From Coffea arabica (Eukaryota; Streptophyta; Magnoliopsida; Gentianales; Rubiaceae), in assembly GCF_036785885.1 (NCBI RefSeq), contig NC_092329.1, forward strand, positions 3,720,001-3,784,000: a stretch of DNA of 64,000 nucleotides. Reading direction: 5' to 3'. The position numbers and the translations under genes were made by a program. This document shows positions 24,436-35,594 of the stretch, one piece after another. The notes under the pieces were generated by a model. It was not told the origin of the DNA. It ran no database searches and saw only the letters and a program-made list of their open reading frames with translations. How positions within the stretch are numbered: position 1 is the stretch's first letter; each line of letters opens with the position of its first letter.

Positions 24436-26055
24436 TATATACGATATTTACACAATTACAGTTAGATGCATCGTACAAATATAAAATTTAGATTTTTAAT
24501 TTAAATTTAAATTAATTATCGTGCAATTAATAATAACACTACTGTTAGTATATAGAAAATGAATCCTAATCTTAAAGAGAAAAAATATCTAGTCATTTCT
24601 TCAATTTTTTAGAATTGTTTTAAAATACCAAGTAAGCTGATTTTATTGGTAGTGTGGCTAAAAAATGTATTACAATGAAGAAGACCATCCAAAAAGCATA
24701 TAGTCATTTGAAACACAATTTTTAGGTAAATGAATTGAAAATGTGATCTCTACGATTTTTCAGGGGCTTCAGGCAAAGATTGTCATTCGGCATTATACAT
24801 AAAAATTGACAAATGCCAATTGGAAAGAGGACGAAAAAAAAAAAAGAATCGATAAATTCGAGAAAATTTTTATGGTTCATTATTACCCTAGAGCAAGTTC
24901 GGTCCGAATGAGCACAAAAATTGGGCCAATTTTGTACCCTACTTGAATTAGTAAATGCTGTGCTTGGAAACGTCAATTGGTCCACACTCAAAAAAGAAAG
25001 ACGACGGCGAAAAAGCCTTATTTTCTTGACTAATTGGTACCCACTTTTTCTTTTCTCCGTTTTATCAGTACAGGGTCCTTCTAGAAAGAACACACCGAAA
25101 TACTACTAAATGCGTGGTCAAGAAACCCCAAAGACTTGCCAGAACATAAAAAAGATCCGCTACAAACAAGAAAGTTGCAATGAGGGAAATGAATAGCAAA
25201 ACTCAATCAATAGCAGTAAAAGAAAAACACTAGAAAACGATTTTAAATCATGCTGAGCTCATTTTCTTTTTTCAAGTAAAATGAAATAAGAATGGACAGA
25301 CACTTTGGAAACCAAGTGGTAGGTTAATATTCCAGAAGACACCAACAAATAGGACATGCCATGCCACGACGAGCACAAGGATTCAATTAAGATAGAATTG
25401 AGTCCATCCACATTTGGTAGTTACGTAGTTTATTGTTTGCTTTAGTAGTCGCATTTGTGACCAAAAAAAAATATCGAATTCTTTTTTATTTGTATTTTAG
25501 AAAAAAAAAAAAAAGGATTAAGTTTTCTCTCTCCCTCTCTCTACTTTTATATTTGTTTTTAATATTAATACAATTATTAAGAAGAAAGAGATTAACGTTC
25601 TGATTTTTCTCTTTATACTAAAAAGAAAAGAGCCATTTCAAAATTTTTTGTTCTTTTTGTTATACAAAAAGAAAGGTACTTTTTTTTCTAAAGTTTTTTA
25701 AACTTATTAAGTTGGTTTAATAGTGGGATAAATAGCCTAAAAAATAATTCTAGGGACAAATTTATAATAAGGCTATAATATATGAGGTTGAATAATAAGA
25801 ATTTGACCATTAGTATTAGAGTTAAAGTGATTAAAAAATAATATTAAAAAAATTGACAATGTCTTTAATTTGACCGTCAGTATTAAAAATAAAATGGCTA
25901 AAAATGAAATTAACTTTGTTAATAACATTAAAAGAAAAATTGATAATGATACCATCTATGTTAAGGGGTAAAGTAACAATACCCCAAAAAAAAAATTCAT
26001 TTGTTGAATGATTAAAGGTTAAAACTTTTATCTGTTGGACGGCATAGAAAACTTA

Positions 26056-26202
26056 GGTTCTGTTTGGATTGCATTTTCCGTGATTTTTCATGAAAAAATT
26101 ACTGTAGCGATTTGATGTATGTAAGGGAAAAAGGTAATAGGGAAATGTGATCACGGAAAACGACGTAATTTTTCGACGGAAACCGGCAATCCAAACAAGG
26201 CC
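26056..26202. repeat. Small MITE, copy 5 (well preserved)
   Basis: Ends are GGTTCTGTTTGGATTGC and, inverted, GGCCTTGTTTGGATTGCC. A 147-bp element with inner CTGTAGCGATTTGATGTATG and paired CGGAAAA/TTTTCCG segments. The borders TTA and TAG hint at a Tourist/Harbinger-type 3-bp target, but the duplication is not exact. Confidence 0.7.
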
Positions 26203-26641
26203 TAGTTGTCACAAGTTATTCTAACAAAACAACAAGTTCATTATAAAAAGAAAACAAAAAGTTTAATGATCTAATAATTAAGGAAATTTCAAATAGTTCA
26301 GTTTAAAATTTATTTTTGCTATGCTCTAGAAAAAATATCCATCTTAAAATTTTATTTTGCTATGCTCTAGAAAAAAAAAAAGTCAGGTTGGTTATTTTTT
26401 TCTTCTGTTTATTTTTATTTGAGCGAGAAGACAAGATAATTTACCAGAAACACATTATTGAAAAACATACAGTAAAAGACAATAGTGCACGTTGAGCTAC
26501 CACAACCGTTAGGCTTTTTTTTTTTTCAAATCACCATCAGCCAATTTTGAAACTACACCAAGAAATATATTAATCTTAATGCCCTCACACATGCCTTGTC
26601 TACAACATTCATGCACACGGGAACAAATAAACAAAAGAATT

Positions 26642-26722
26642 GGATCCAGGTGGACTCGAACCACCATCCTCTCAAATGAATTTACACTTGAGCGCTCTAC
26701 CAGGCTTTGAGCTTATGGATCC
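26642..26722 (-). tRNA. tRNA-like sequence with abnormal anticodon arm, probable pseudogene
   Basis: An 81-nt minus-strand sequence with a perfect 7-bp acceptor stem (GGATCCA with TGGATCC), a GCTC/GAGC D stem and a perfect T arm (GGTGG TTCGAGT CCACC) carrying a consensus B box. The anticodon arm is 22 nt (CTCAAGTG, TAAATT, CATTTGAG) instead of 17, so no regular 7-nt loop or certain anticodon can be set; GTA (Tyr) is one possibility. It may be an organelle-derived or decayed tRNA gene. Confidence 0.45.
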
Positions 26723-28333
26723 TTCCAGAGCAACAAGATACAATTATACTACTTGGTATATTTCTTCGGGTAAATTAAATTATAAGCTCCATAACATTTT
26801 CTCACAGATTACCAATAATTTACTGACGGTTTTCCACTACTTGCTCTAGATTTTTACCGATCCACTTCCCCCGTCACAATGAAACTCGTTTCATAAACTT
26901 CAGTTTGACAAAACCAAATAGTATCAAAATTAATACATTCAATTCGAAAAAATAGTTGAAACTCGTCCCATCAACCATACCGGCCTAAAGGTCCTCAAAC
27001 AAAAGGGTAAACATCATTTTTAGGGCTTCAATCCTCTTTGGATTATCTCGGCAAAATGATCTCCAAGTTACAATTTTGATGAAGCCAATGATTTTTTTGT
27101 CAGAAAAGGTCACTTAGGCGAACTATATTATTATTTGATTTTTTTGTCAGAAAAGGCCACTTAGGCGAACTATATTATTATTTGATGATCGATCCAAAGA
27201 GGCTTAAAATATCAATTTCTCCATAATATTCCACTTTTGCCCATAAAGACGTCCACCTGACAAACTGGACAAAATCCCAAAAATGCCAATTTGAATGACA
27301 AAATCCCGAAAACTCAAAACAAGCCACCAAAAAAAAACACACAATTACAGCCCTTAGAACAAATATCCAATTTGAATGACAAAAATGCAAATTAAGGTCA
27401 ATAGAACAGCCACCCATGACAACATGCAAACGTAACGTTCTACATATGCATCACTTAGACACAGTTTTTTTTTTATCAGACTTATAAAGTTAATTAATTA
27501 AACCTAATCTCGAATTTAACCCCAAAAGCCCAAAAACCAGCAACTCTTGAGGCAAACTTGAGAACTAAACTACCCAACCCCTAAACCCCTTAGAATATGC
27601 CTTTTCATATGGTTACATATGCCTTTTCATAGTCACGGGGCCCTCTGAGAGAGACAACATTCAATTACACCTGCAAAAAACTAGGGAGCAGAAACAAAGC
27701 GTAAATCACAACAAATTCAGGCATCCCCAAACAGAAAAATCTGCCTTCTACCAGAACTCTTTAAAAACAGATTACTGAAACAAGTAGGAGAGGAGATTAA
27801 ACATCACCAAGAGAATTAAAAAAAAAATGGCACCTACTGCGAGCATTAAACATTCGAGAACTTGAAAAGTGCCATCTATACCTTGATCGCTTGCCGTAGA
27901 TAAACATTTGGGAATCGTTGACTTGATAGTGACATCTATACAACCTTGATCACTCGGGAAGATACACAATTGAGAAACACACGGGACTTCAGCATGACAA
28001 AATGTGAAAATATGAGATTGTCTCCAGCACAGTAACCCTACATTATTTTTGTAGGAATCCTTTTCAGCTTTGATGTAAAGTACCCAGGGGAACCTCAATA
28101 GAAAACCAACAATTTAGTGTATTTGTATCTCAGCATGAAGCACAACATGCAGCAGCAAGGAAGCAGAATCAAGATGACAGCTTCACATAGCCTGCTTTAC
28201 CATACGAGGGGAAAGCATGTAGCACCTGGGAAAACGCTGAATGCCCCCAACAAATTTAGAAGGAATGGCCTACGAGTTGACTGCAATCCAACCATTATGC
28301 AAATTTTTCCCCGTAAGCCTTTCCCCACGGTTA
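26723..28333. other. Intergenic DNA with a small tandem duplication
   Basis: No convincing gene. A two-copy 47-bp tandem repeat lies at 27090-27184. From about 27660 onward the sequence could be 3' UTR of a minus-strand transcript. Confidence 0.4.
27090..27184. repeat. Two tandem 47-bp units
   Basis: Each unit carries GATTTTTTTGTCAGAAAAGG, then CACTTAGGCGAACTATATTA; the copies differ by about one base (AAGGT against AAGGC). Confidence 0.9.
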
Positions 28334-28426
28334 TTAGGCAATCTTCTGCAAGGCGTCCTTGATGGTATGGATTGGTCTCTCGTTCAGCAGCATCATCCAG
28401 AATCTATCAACATTGAATTCCTCCAT
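28334..28426 (-). CDS. Short open frame, possible terminal exon
   Basis: A 30-residue frame beginning MEEFNVDRFWMMLLN and ending IKDALQKIA then TAA. Composition looks coding (amphipathic, no rare residues), and an acceptor-like TGATCAG occurs upstream on the minus strand. I do not recognise a family. It could be the last exon of the transcription unit that starts near 31120. Confidence 0.25.
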   Translation of the reverse strand: MEEFNVDRFWMMLLNERPIHTIKDALQKIA

Positions 28427-30526
28427 CGCAACCCCTCCTTTTCTCAGTCTTCAGTCTCTGATCAGCAACTCGATCCTCATATTTTGAAACAGCACCATTC
28501 ACGCAAAATTTAAAGCTTATATTCCACAATAAGCAAGTAAACTTCCTGTAATCCTGTGATTTCGCACATACATTGGAAAACTGTGTGTCCAGCACCGGCA
28601 ATATCACCAACCCATTATACATGCTAAATGCCCAATTCCTACATAAAATTCATCTACAAATACAATATGCAACGATGACAGTGTCAGACCATTCAACATG
28701 CTCACTTAACGACAACAATGTCCCAGAGCATGTAAAGATCAACTGATCTGCCCTACCGTTACATAAAATCTAAAGACATTATTGAATTACTCCAAAGTAA
28801 GACAGCATTAAAAGGAGAGAAAATAATCATTCTCAAAGGCAAGTTAAGAATCTGCTGAGTTAAAAATGAGTCACAATTACTGGCGTCAGTGATCACTCCC
28901 TAAGCGTACATTAATAGCCTTGAATTAAACTCCTTAAACGTTAATTTGAACATAATTCTTCAACATAAAATCTACTAGTGATCTTGGGCCTTCGTACTCC
29001 CAAGGTAAGTGCAATTAACAAAAATATTCGTTTTTGGCAGAAAGCAATCCAGTACATATTACATTTAGATTTTCAAAGTGAAAATTACGAAATTATTTCA
29101 TGCATGAATCCTTGTTAGTCTTCGTTAGTCACGATAACTATGAGAGCTGAGGCGAGTTACCATCTCTCAAGAGAGGAATCTGTATGGTAAACAATGAAAA
29201 AGTGAAAGGCACTTGGACCAATCGGTGCTCTGCCTTCTATCTTTAACAGAAATAGATACCTGAATAGTAGTTTCAATTTTCAGTTCTTTTTAATCTATAG
29301 TTAGACCAATAATTAAAGTTCTTACAGGCAATATTGCAGCACGAAGCTATTGGTAAATTGTGCAGGAGAAAATTTCCATTTCCTGATATGAAAATGACAG
29401 GTTATCCGATTCAAGACATGTACCGCAACCAGATTCAACCGTCAATAGTTCATAGCAAAATGAAGATTGACTGCCGAATTCTTCGTTATTATAACAAAAG
29501 TAAAGATTACATATTAACAGTATAATCTTGTGTGTAGAAAATAACAACCAATTTTAGTTAGAAATTATTGTTCACTCTTCTTCCAAAAAAATTATAAAGC
29601 CTTCACTGCAGAATCCTTGTTTAAAACATAGTAACTGCAAACTTGCAAACTAGAAATAACATATTAACAATACAATCTTTTATGTGGAAAATGAAGGCAA
29701 ACTTGGATAGTTAATATTTAGTTTTCACTTCATTTAACAAAATTAAAACGGTTCTAATCGACATTTAACTGCTTAGTTAAATTGCTAGATAAGGGGATAA
29801 AGGTATAAGAGTAACGTAATGCTTAGATACCGCATAGATGGGATTGCGAGGTAAAAAACGGACGGAAAACATTAATTGGATTACCTTTTGGAGTGAGTGC
29901 TGTGGATCTGGAGACATATCCTAGCTTGCTGAGATGCAACCATTTGCTCAAGGTGGTCTTGCTCCGCCTTGAATGGGTTCGATTAAAAGCATCATACCAT
30001 TCAAGGAACGAATCAAGCCACCACTTTTGAAGGATCGCAGGCGGGAGTTCACAAGGAAATAAAGAAACAAAATATAAACAACAGGACACGCGCACACAGG
30101 AGGGAAGAGCCGGGCAAAACCCCGTGCCATCTTCCCTCAAACACCAAAAAGTAAATTTTTATTAGGCATCTTTTGACCTGCCATGCGAGCGCACCCAACA
30201 TGGCAAAGGTCGGCATGGACATGAACTCGTCACATTTTTTTCCGCTCTCTCTCTCCTGACTCTTCGATATATTTCTTCACTGACTTCAATACATGTAGAA
30301 ACACATGCCATCTAATTCACCATGCAAATTATCAATAATTAAATTAACTAGAATTAAACAACCGGTGGATCAGATAACTAAACCTCCGTTTAATTGATCA
30401 TAGGCTTCGTTACCCCATGCAGAAGCTCCCTTTCCGATCAATCATCTTCGTACTTCTGACTTCTCGGATCTTAAAGGTCCGAACCGATCTAACAGATCTC
30501 GTAGACCTTTCGTAGCTTACCATTCA

Positions 30527-30954
30527 TCACAGCCCAATCTTCTTGACAAGCTGCACGATAATCACAAAATTGAATTAAATTGACAAATATACCGGAATCC
30601 TAAATCATTTGTACAAGAAAATAAAACATCCCCAAGTAGAACAATTATAAAATAAAATACCTCAACCAAAATCTTAATTGTCACGAGCCTTAGAAAATCT
30701 TTCGAATTTCCGTCCCAAATACTTCGAACCCAATTAAAATAACGACCAGCCTCTACATCACAAACAATAACACATAATTAATACAGATATATAAGCGAGA
30801 AAACAAGAAAATTAACCTCATCGCAAAGGATTCAGAACGAACCTCAATCAATCTCCCAAAAATACATCAAATCCGATCGGACATCCGCCGGCTTATAAGT
30901 CAAATAGAAAATTCGACATAAGCCGGACCAATCCTCAAAACTGCTCGATGCCAT
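30527..30954 (-). CDS. Candidate small three-exon gene with one in-frame TGA
   Basis: Minus-strand exons 30843-30954, 30661-30752 and 30527-30550 join with GT–AG introns and matching phases (1, then 0). The first exon reads MASSSFEDWSGLCRIFYLTY and continues to WEID; the second reads EAGRYFNWVRSIWDG through IKILVE; the third gives LVKKIGL and stop. The total would be 74 residues, except that a TGA codon lies at the last full codon of exon 1. The parts look protein-like, but I recognise no family. The annotated start may therefore encode only a 36-residue peptide, or the true donor may differ. Confidence 0.35.
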
Positions 30955-31624
30955 AGTCAATCTATAGATCATCGAACGATCTATTCAGATCGGGAGAGAT
31001 AAATTGAAGAGGAGTAGCGAGAACGGATAGATCTGAGAAAAACTCATAAGTCAGAAAGCTCTGGAGAGGTTGCGAAATGGTAGCTGAAAGATAAAGCAGA
31101 AGAGACAGGGAAATGAAGAAGAAAACGATAATTTATTGAGGTGGGGATAAGATCGGACGGCTAGCAATGAGAGATGGGTTATTATTTTAACGGCTAAGAA
31201 TAAGCGTGGACGTAGATATCGGTGGGTGGTGTTTGTGGTTGACTACGACATAATGAGCTGGCCAATTCAATCGGACGGCTGTTATTGGGTTTAAGCGGTG
31301 GGAAGATTCTCGATGCCGTCCTAATTGATTTTCTTTTTTTGTTTTTTGGTAAAATCTGGATGCCGTTTGTGACTAGGATGGAATAAGTTGAGACGTGTCC
31401 CGACTTGCTTCTCACGACAAAAAAGAAAAACAAAAAATAAACGTGCTTCTCACGGTTACGTGATAAGTTTGGATTTCAGCTTGGCCTTACAAAGTATCCT
31501 TTAAAATAATTTGTTTCTCTGTTTGTGGTCCCTAATCGCCAATTTAGACCAATCCCATTTATACGCTTTTCAGTACTTATCCTACTTTTTTTCTCTTAAT
31601 TAAAAACATCATCATTTTTATTAA

Positions 31625-32283
31625 GATTCCGTTTGATAAAACTGAATCAAAATTCTGAAGTCTGAATTCTGAAATCTGAATACTGAAATAATTAATTTGC
31701 TGAATTTTAAACACTAAAAAAAATATATGAATGTTTGAATTTTAATGCTAAACCTATTTATACTGTTTGATAAATATTTATAGCTGAATGCTTAATAAAT
31801 TTAATTTGACAATTTTGTCCTTATATCCTTTCATTCAAAAAAGAAATAGAATCTATAATTTAATTAGTTTAAAATTGTAAAGTATGAAAATGACAATATT
31901 TATTTTTAAATCAAATTAATGTAAAAGATGAAATTTATTATATGAGGAGTATGGAAAAGATGTGAAAGTTATTAAAAAGGGAGAAAAGAAAAACTAAAAA
32001 TCGTTAGATAGAGAATATTAGATTGTTTAATTAGATAAGAATTTTGAATATAATTAACAAACAATGGTAGATTTGGTAGATAAAATAAGGTAATTGAAGT
32101 AATTCTATTGATTCTTATCATAATTAAGCATTCAGTTAGGATTCTTGTGCTGAAAAAAATACACACAGGTTCAGCACTGCTTAACAAGTTCAGCAAATAG
32201 ATTTTCATTTATCAAACACTCAAAACATCTGAATGTCTGAAAAAATTCAGATTCAGCACTTTTTTATGTTATCAAACAGACCC
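31625..32283. mobile_element. Tourist-like (PIF/Harbinger) non-autonomous element, 659 bp
   Basis: Left end GATTCCGTTTGATAA and inverted right end GGGTCTGTTTGATAAC are terminal inverted repeats. TAA flanks both sides (31622-31624 and 32284-32286), the 3-bp duplication expected for PIF/Harbinger. Inside are repeated CTGAATTCTGAA-type motifs near both ends. No transposase frame. Confidence 0.75.
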
Positions 32284-32494
32284 TAAATCTGCCATCTGCA
32301 TTAATGATAAAAGTTACGTTACCCGTATACAAAATGGAAACAAATGCTGGATGCTCCATATCTAACATAAATAATTTAGAGACTGAAACTTTAGGACCCG
32401 TTTTCTCGATCCACGCCACGATCCTCCTATAAGAACAAAATTATACTACTGTTGAAATTGAAATTAGATCCGAATGTGGTATATTCGAGTAGGA

Positions 32495-32625
32495 GATTTT
32501 TTGAAATAAATGTGATAGTACGTTTTAGGATATAATATACGTGAAATAAAAAATAATAAAAAATATAAAATATATTCTAATACAAACAAATAATATTTTG
32601 ATATGTAATACCAAACATATCCCAA
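32495..32625. repeat. Small MITE, copy 6 (diverged)
   Basis: Contains TATACGTGAAATAAAAAATA, AAATATAAAATATATTCTAA and AATAATATTTTGATATG, matching the AT-rich core of the copies at 24310 and 14396. Confidence 0.45.
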
Positions 32626-33070
32626 CTTTTGATTTTCATGTTTTCATATGGTTTCCGGCCTTCTACGTACTCTCGCAGTGGTTTGTTTGAACTTTTGACG
32701 AGGACTGCATCTTAAGGGTGATGGGACAAGAGAGGACCTAACTTGTGTTTTCTGGATCCACTCCATCAAATTCTCACCTTAATTTATTACATATCTGGTT
32801 GAATTTTTTTGGACATTGAATCCATTTTAAAAGATCTCATCATTATTATTGGAGTTTAAAACTGGAATGATTAGCAGATCTAGCGGTGCAATGACTTGTC
32901 TTACTAGAAAATAATTCTGAAACTAGCCACTAGATTTGTGTAAAAGAAATTAACAACTGATAAAGATTTTCAAATCGAAAATTGAAAATTTGCAGAAACT
33001 AAAATCAGAACATCAAAGAGGAATAGGGATATGCAAATTGTAATGCAAAGATACATCACCAGGGAATTTG

Positions 33071-33096
33071 GATATATATATATATATATATATATT
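33071..33096. repeat. AT dinucleotide microsatellite
   Basis: About 13 TA units. Confidence 0.95.
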
Positions 33097-33656
33097 GTGT
33101 TGAGGTTATGGGTTGACTTTTCATCAAAAAGCTTGTAAGGATTTTAACTAAAGTCCATGGAGATAAGCATATTCAAATTCTATATTAAAAAACTTTAAGC
33201 TTAAATTCGATATTTTGAAAACTCTGTTTCTCTGACTTGCTTAAATTCAATATGCAAACATATACATCCTTTTTTTATGAGGTTTGTTGATAAAATCAAA
33301 TGCAAATCAAACTAACATCCACTAGGACTTCATGTTATGATTCATGCTATTCTTAATTCCAAATTTACCAAAGATTTTTCTAACAAGTGCTCCCAACACT
33401 TTAATTACACTTCATTTACTGTACGCCAAAAAAATTACAATGTGGATATACACACTTATATTAATTATCTCTTCAATTTAGATACTTTTTCAAATTAATT
33501 TTATTCTTACTAATGGAATTAGCATTTGAAAACCAATGTTGCAGAGGCAACAATGGAATGGATATGCCTAAAGTCGGGGTTGCATATGATTGAAAGTCAT
33601 TGCTTGGACACGGACCATAAATGATGGAGGGATTTTCTAGGTAAGTAAAGTAAAAT

Positions 33657-34017
33657 CTATATTAAGAGGTCTCCATTGTTGCCTATAACAATTGCTGATG
33701 CTGATGCTGATACTGATGCTGATGCTAATGAATAGGAGGAGAAAGAGAAGGTTTCATCGTGCTCTAGGGTTTTGATGGTTTGTTTTGGTTCTTTGTTTTT
33801 GAAGGTTTGATTTGGTTTTTCGCTTTCGAATTTTGATGTTTTGGCAGTTGACTTGGCTGTAGCAGGGGAGCTGCCGGAGATTTTTGTAGGAGCTTTTAGG
33901 CCTGAAGATTTCATCGTTACTGGCTGGAAAATATGGAAATTTCGTGGTTTTGGGAAAGATGTAAATTTCGTAGTTTGGTTTTATATGGAGATCGCTGCTA
34001 GGGTGGTTGTCTTGCAT
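33657..34017 (-). other. Overlapping open frames with a 6-bp coding-like repeat
   Basis: Two overlapping minus-strand frames are open here. One (33657-33914) begins MKSSGLKAPTKISGSSPATA and ends in an SASVSASASA run encoded by GATGCT-type repeats at about 33692-33731. The Ser/Lys/Thr-rich composition could be the disordered N-terminus of a host protein fragment, but there are no flanking exons that I can recognise. It may be a gene relic inside repeats. Confidence 0.2.
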
Positions 34018-34597
34018 GCATCAACAATTTCCTCCTACTAATGCTAAACCCTATCTGACCGGCTAACCCTAATTGTATGTTGCAATTTCAAAAGCCTTGC
34101 TTAACAAAAGAAAACACCCCAAACTTATCTGCTTTTGCTGCTAACTTCTAGGGATCAAGATGTTGCTAAATTCTAGGGATCAGTATGTTTATCTAGAAAT
34201 TACAATTTACAATTTAGATATATGAGTAAGATAGTTTATACGGTTTCATTATTGAATTCATGATATATGTACAAAAGTTGAATTTTGAATTCAACTCTTG
34301 CATAATTTTCATTCATTCAACACTGTTAGTGTATATGTAATTGCATAATTGTATAACAGTATATACACTGTCATTGTAGTAAAATATTAATCCTTTACAT
34401 ATTATTAGTTGATAAGTTAAATATAGAATAGTGGTAAACAAGTAAAAAGTTTTTATCTAAAAATATTAGCCAATTAGATGTGTCATATATTAAACTCTTC
34501 CTTTTCTTCTTTCTAATACGCCTTCGAAAAATAGCATAGAATTTCACTCGATTGACAGTGGATTGATATGAATTAGGCCTTCAAATAATAATAATAA

Positions 34598-35594
34598 TTA
34601 GGAGGAGAGAACCCGCGCAACACGTGGGAGTTGGGTGCCTGTGATTGAAGGTAGTGAATCATTATGATATAGAGAAAGTTTTATAAATTTTTGTTTGATA
34701 ATTTATAGTTTATCTCCACTTGATTAGGGTATATAAGTAAAATTGTGCACAAATTGTGGCATTATTGTTTAATGAATCATTTGAGTTGATGTTTGGAAAT
34801 GGAACTATGAATGAACTACAAATGTAGTTCATGAAGATTAACTAAATCCAGAAGCAATGAAATAATCATTAACCATTCACTATGATATTAAGATGGTATC
34901 CAACAAGAATTTCACCTAATTTTGTAAAAGGTTTCTAAGCTACACATATGTCTAAAAGAATATTGAGATACAGTCTAGTATTTCATGTCCAAGTTATTCA
35001 ATAGGAAAGAAAAGTAAAATTGGTCAAAAAAAGAATCCTAAAACACATACCTTAGGTTTCATTCCATAGCAGACAAGTATAGCTCATTTGTACCTAATTT
35101 CATAAGTTTCAACTATAGATTATATGCTTAGCAATTGCTAATATATATATATATATATATATATACACACGAATCGCTTTTAATCTATTGCAGAAATTTT
35201 TGCAACAGATTCCAATATTTACATATTTACAGATACCAATATTTTTTCAATGACTAAAATGCCTACCATACCAAATGCTCAAAAAGTAGAAAAGGCATTA
35301 CTCTTACATTTGATGATGAAAACAAAATTTAAGTAATCACAGCAAAATAAGAGTTAGAATGACTTGCACTCAATGTTCCAATCATAGTCCAAACATTCTC
35401 GTATTTCCAAACTAGCCTTAACCTTAAATGTCTAAAACATCATCTACGTAATTACAATAAATCCAAAGTTGTTATGACTTGTACCTAATGTTCTAATGAT
35501 ATTTCAAATATTCTCATATTCCCAAATTATCTCTAGTCTTGTGTTTGAAATTCAAATACAATCTTTGATCACAATTCATTCTTATATAATATAA
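34598..35594 (-). mobile_element. Helitron-like non-autonomous element, copy A
   Basis: Read on the minus strand the 3' end is a short hairpin (CCCACGTGTTGCGCGGG), about ten bases, then CTAA followed by T, which is the Helitron terminus rule. The other end carries a segment (GTTTGAAATTCAAATACAAT, TATATAATATAA) closely related to the 5' end of the neighbouring copy B, but it lacks the final TCC, abutting copy B directly. No coding capacity. An AT tract lies at 35140-35166. Confidence 0.6.

Larger units (their letters stand above)
23761..26641. other. AT-rich intergenic DNA with two small MITEs
   Basis: No gene recognised. MITEs lie at 24310-24435 and 26056-26202. The frames at 23725, 24722 and 25773 lack coding character. 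Between 25440 and 25980 the sequence is low-complexity A/T-rich. Confidence 0.5.
28334..31120 (-). other. Putative multi-exon minus-strand transcription unit of unknown product
   Basis: A leader-like, CT-rich start (about 31120 down to 30955 on the minus strand) is followed by good splice-site pairs: donor at 30842, exon 30661-30752, exon ending in TGA at 30527, a segment 29877-29965 with donor AAAAG/GTAATC, and a short frame at 28334-28426. Many short segments are open in one frame, but I could not join them into one protein. It may be a small-protein gene with a long spliced 3' UTR, or a non-coding RNA. Two overlapping frames at 29823-30140 are unsupported. Confidence 0.3.
31121..34597. other. 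Gene-poor, repeat-rich interval
   Basis: Contains a 659-bp Tourist-like element (31625-32283), a small MITE (32495-32625), a TA tract (33071-33096) and a GCTGAT-repeat-bearing frame near 33660-34020. A segment near 32868-32913 (GATTAGCAGATCT onward) resembles 37812-37855, so part of this interval belongs to the same repeat family as the duplication at 37.4-38.3 kb. No complete gene. Confidence 0.4.

Noticed and set aside
29823-30140. 105-codon minus frame and an overlapping 60-codon frame
   Set aside because: Two different frames are open over the same bases with no domain in either; likely spliced UTR or non-coding.
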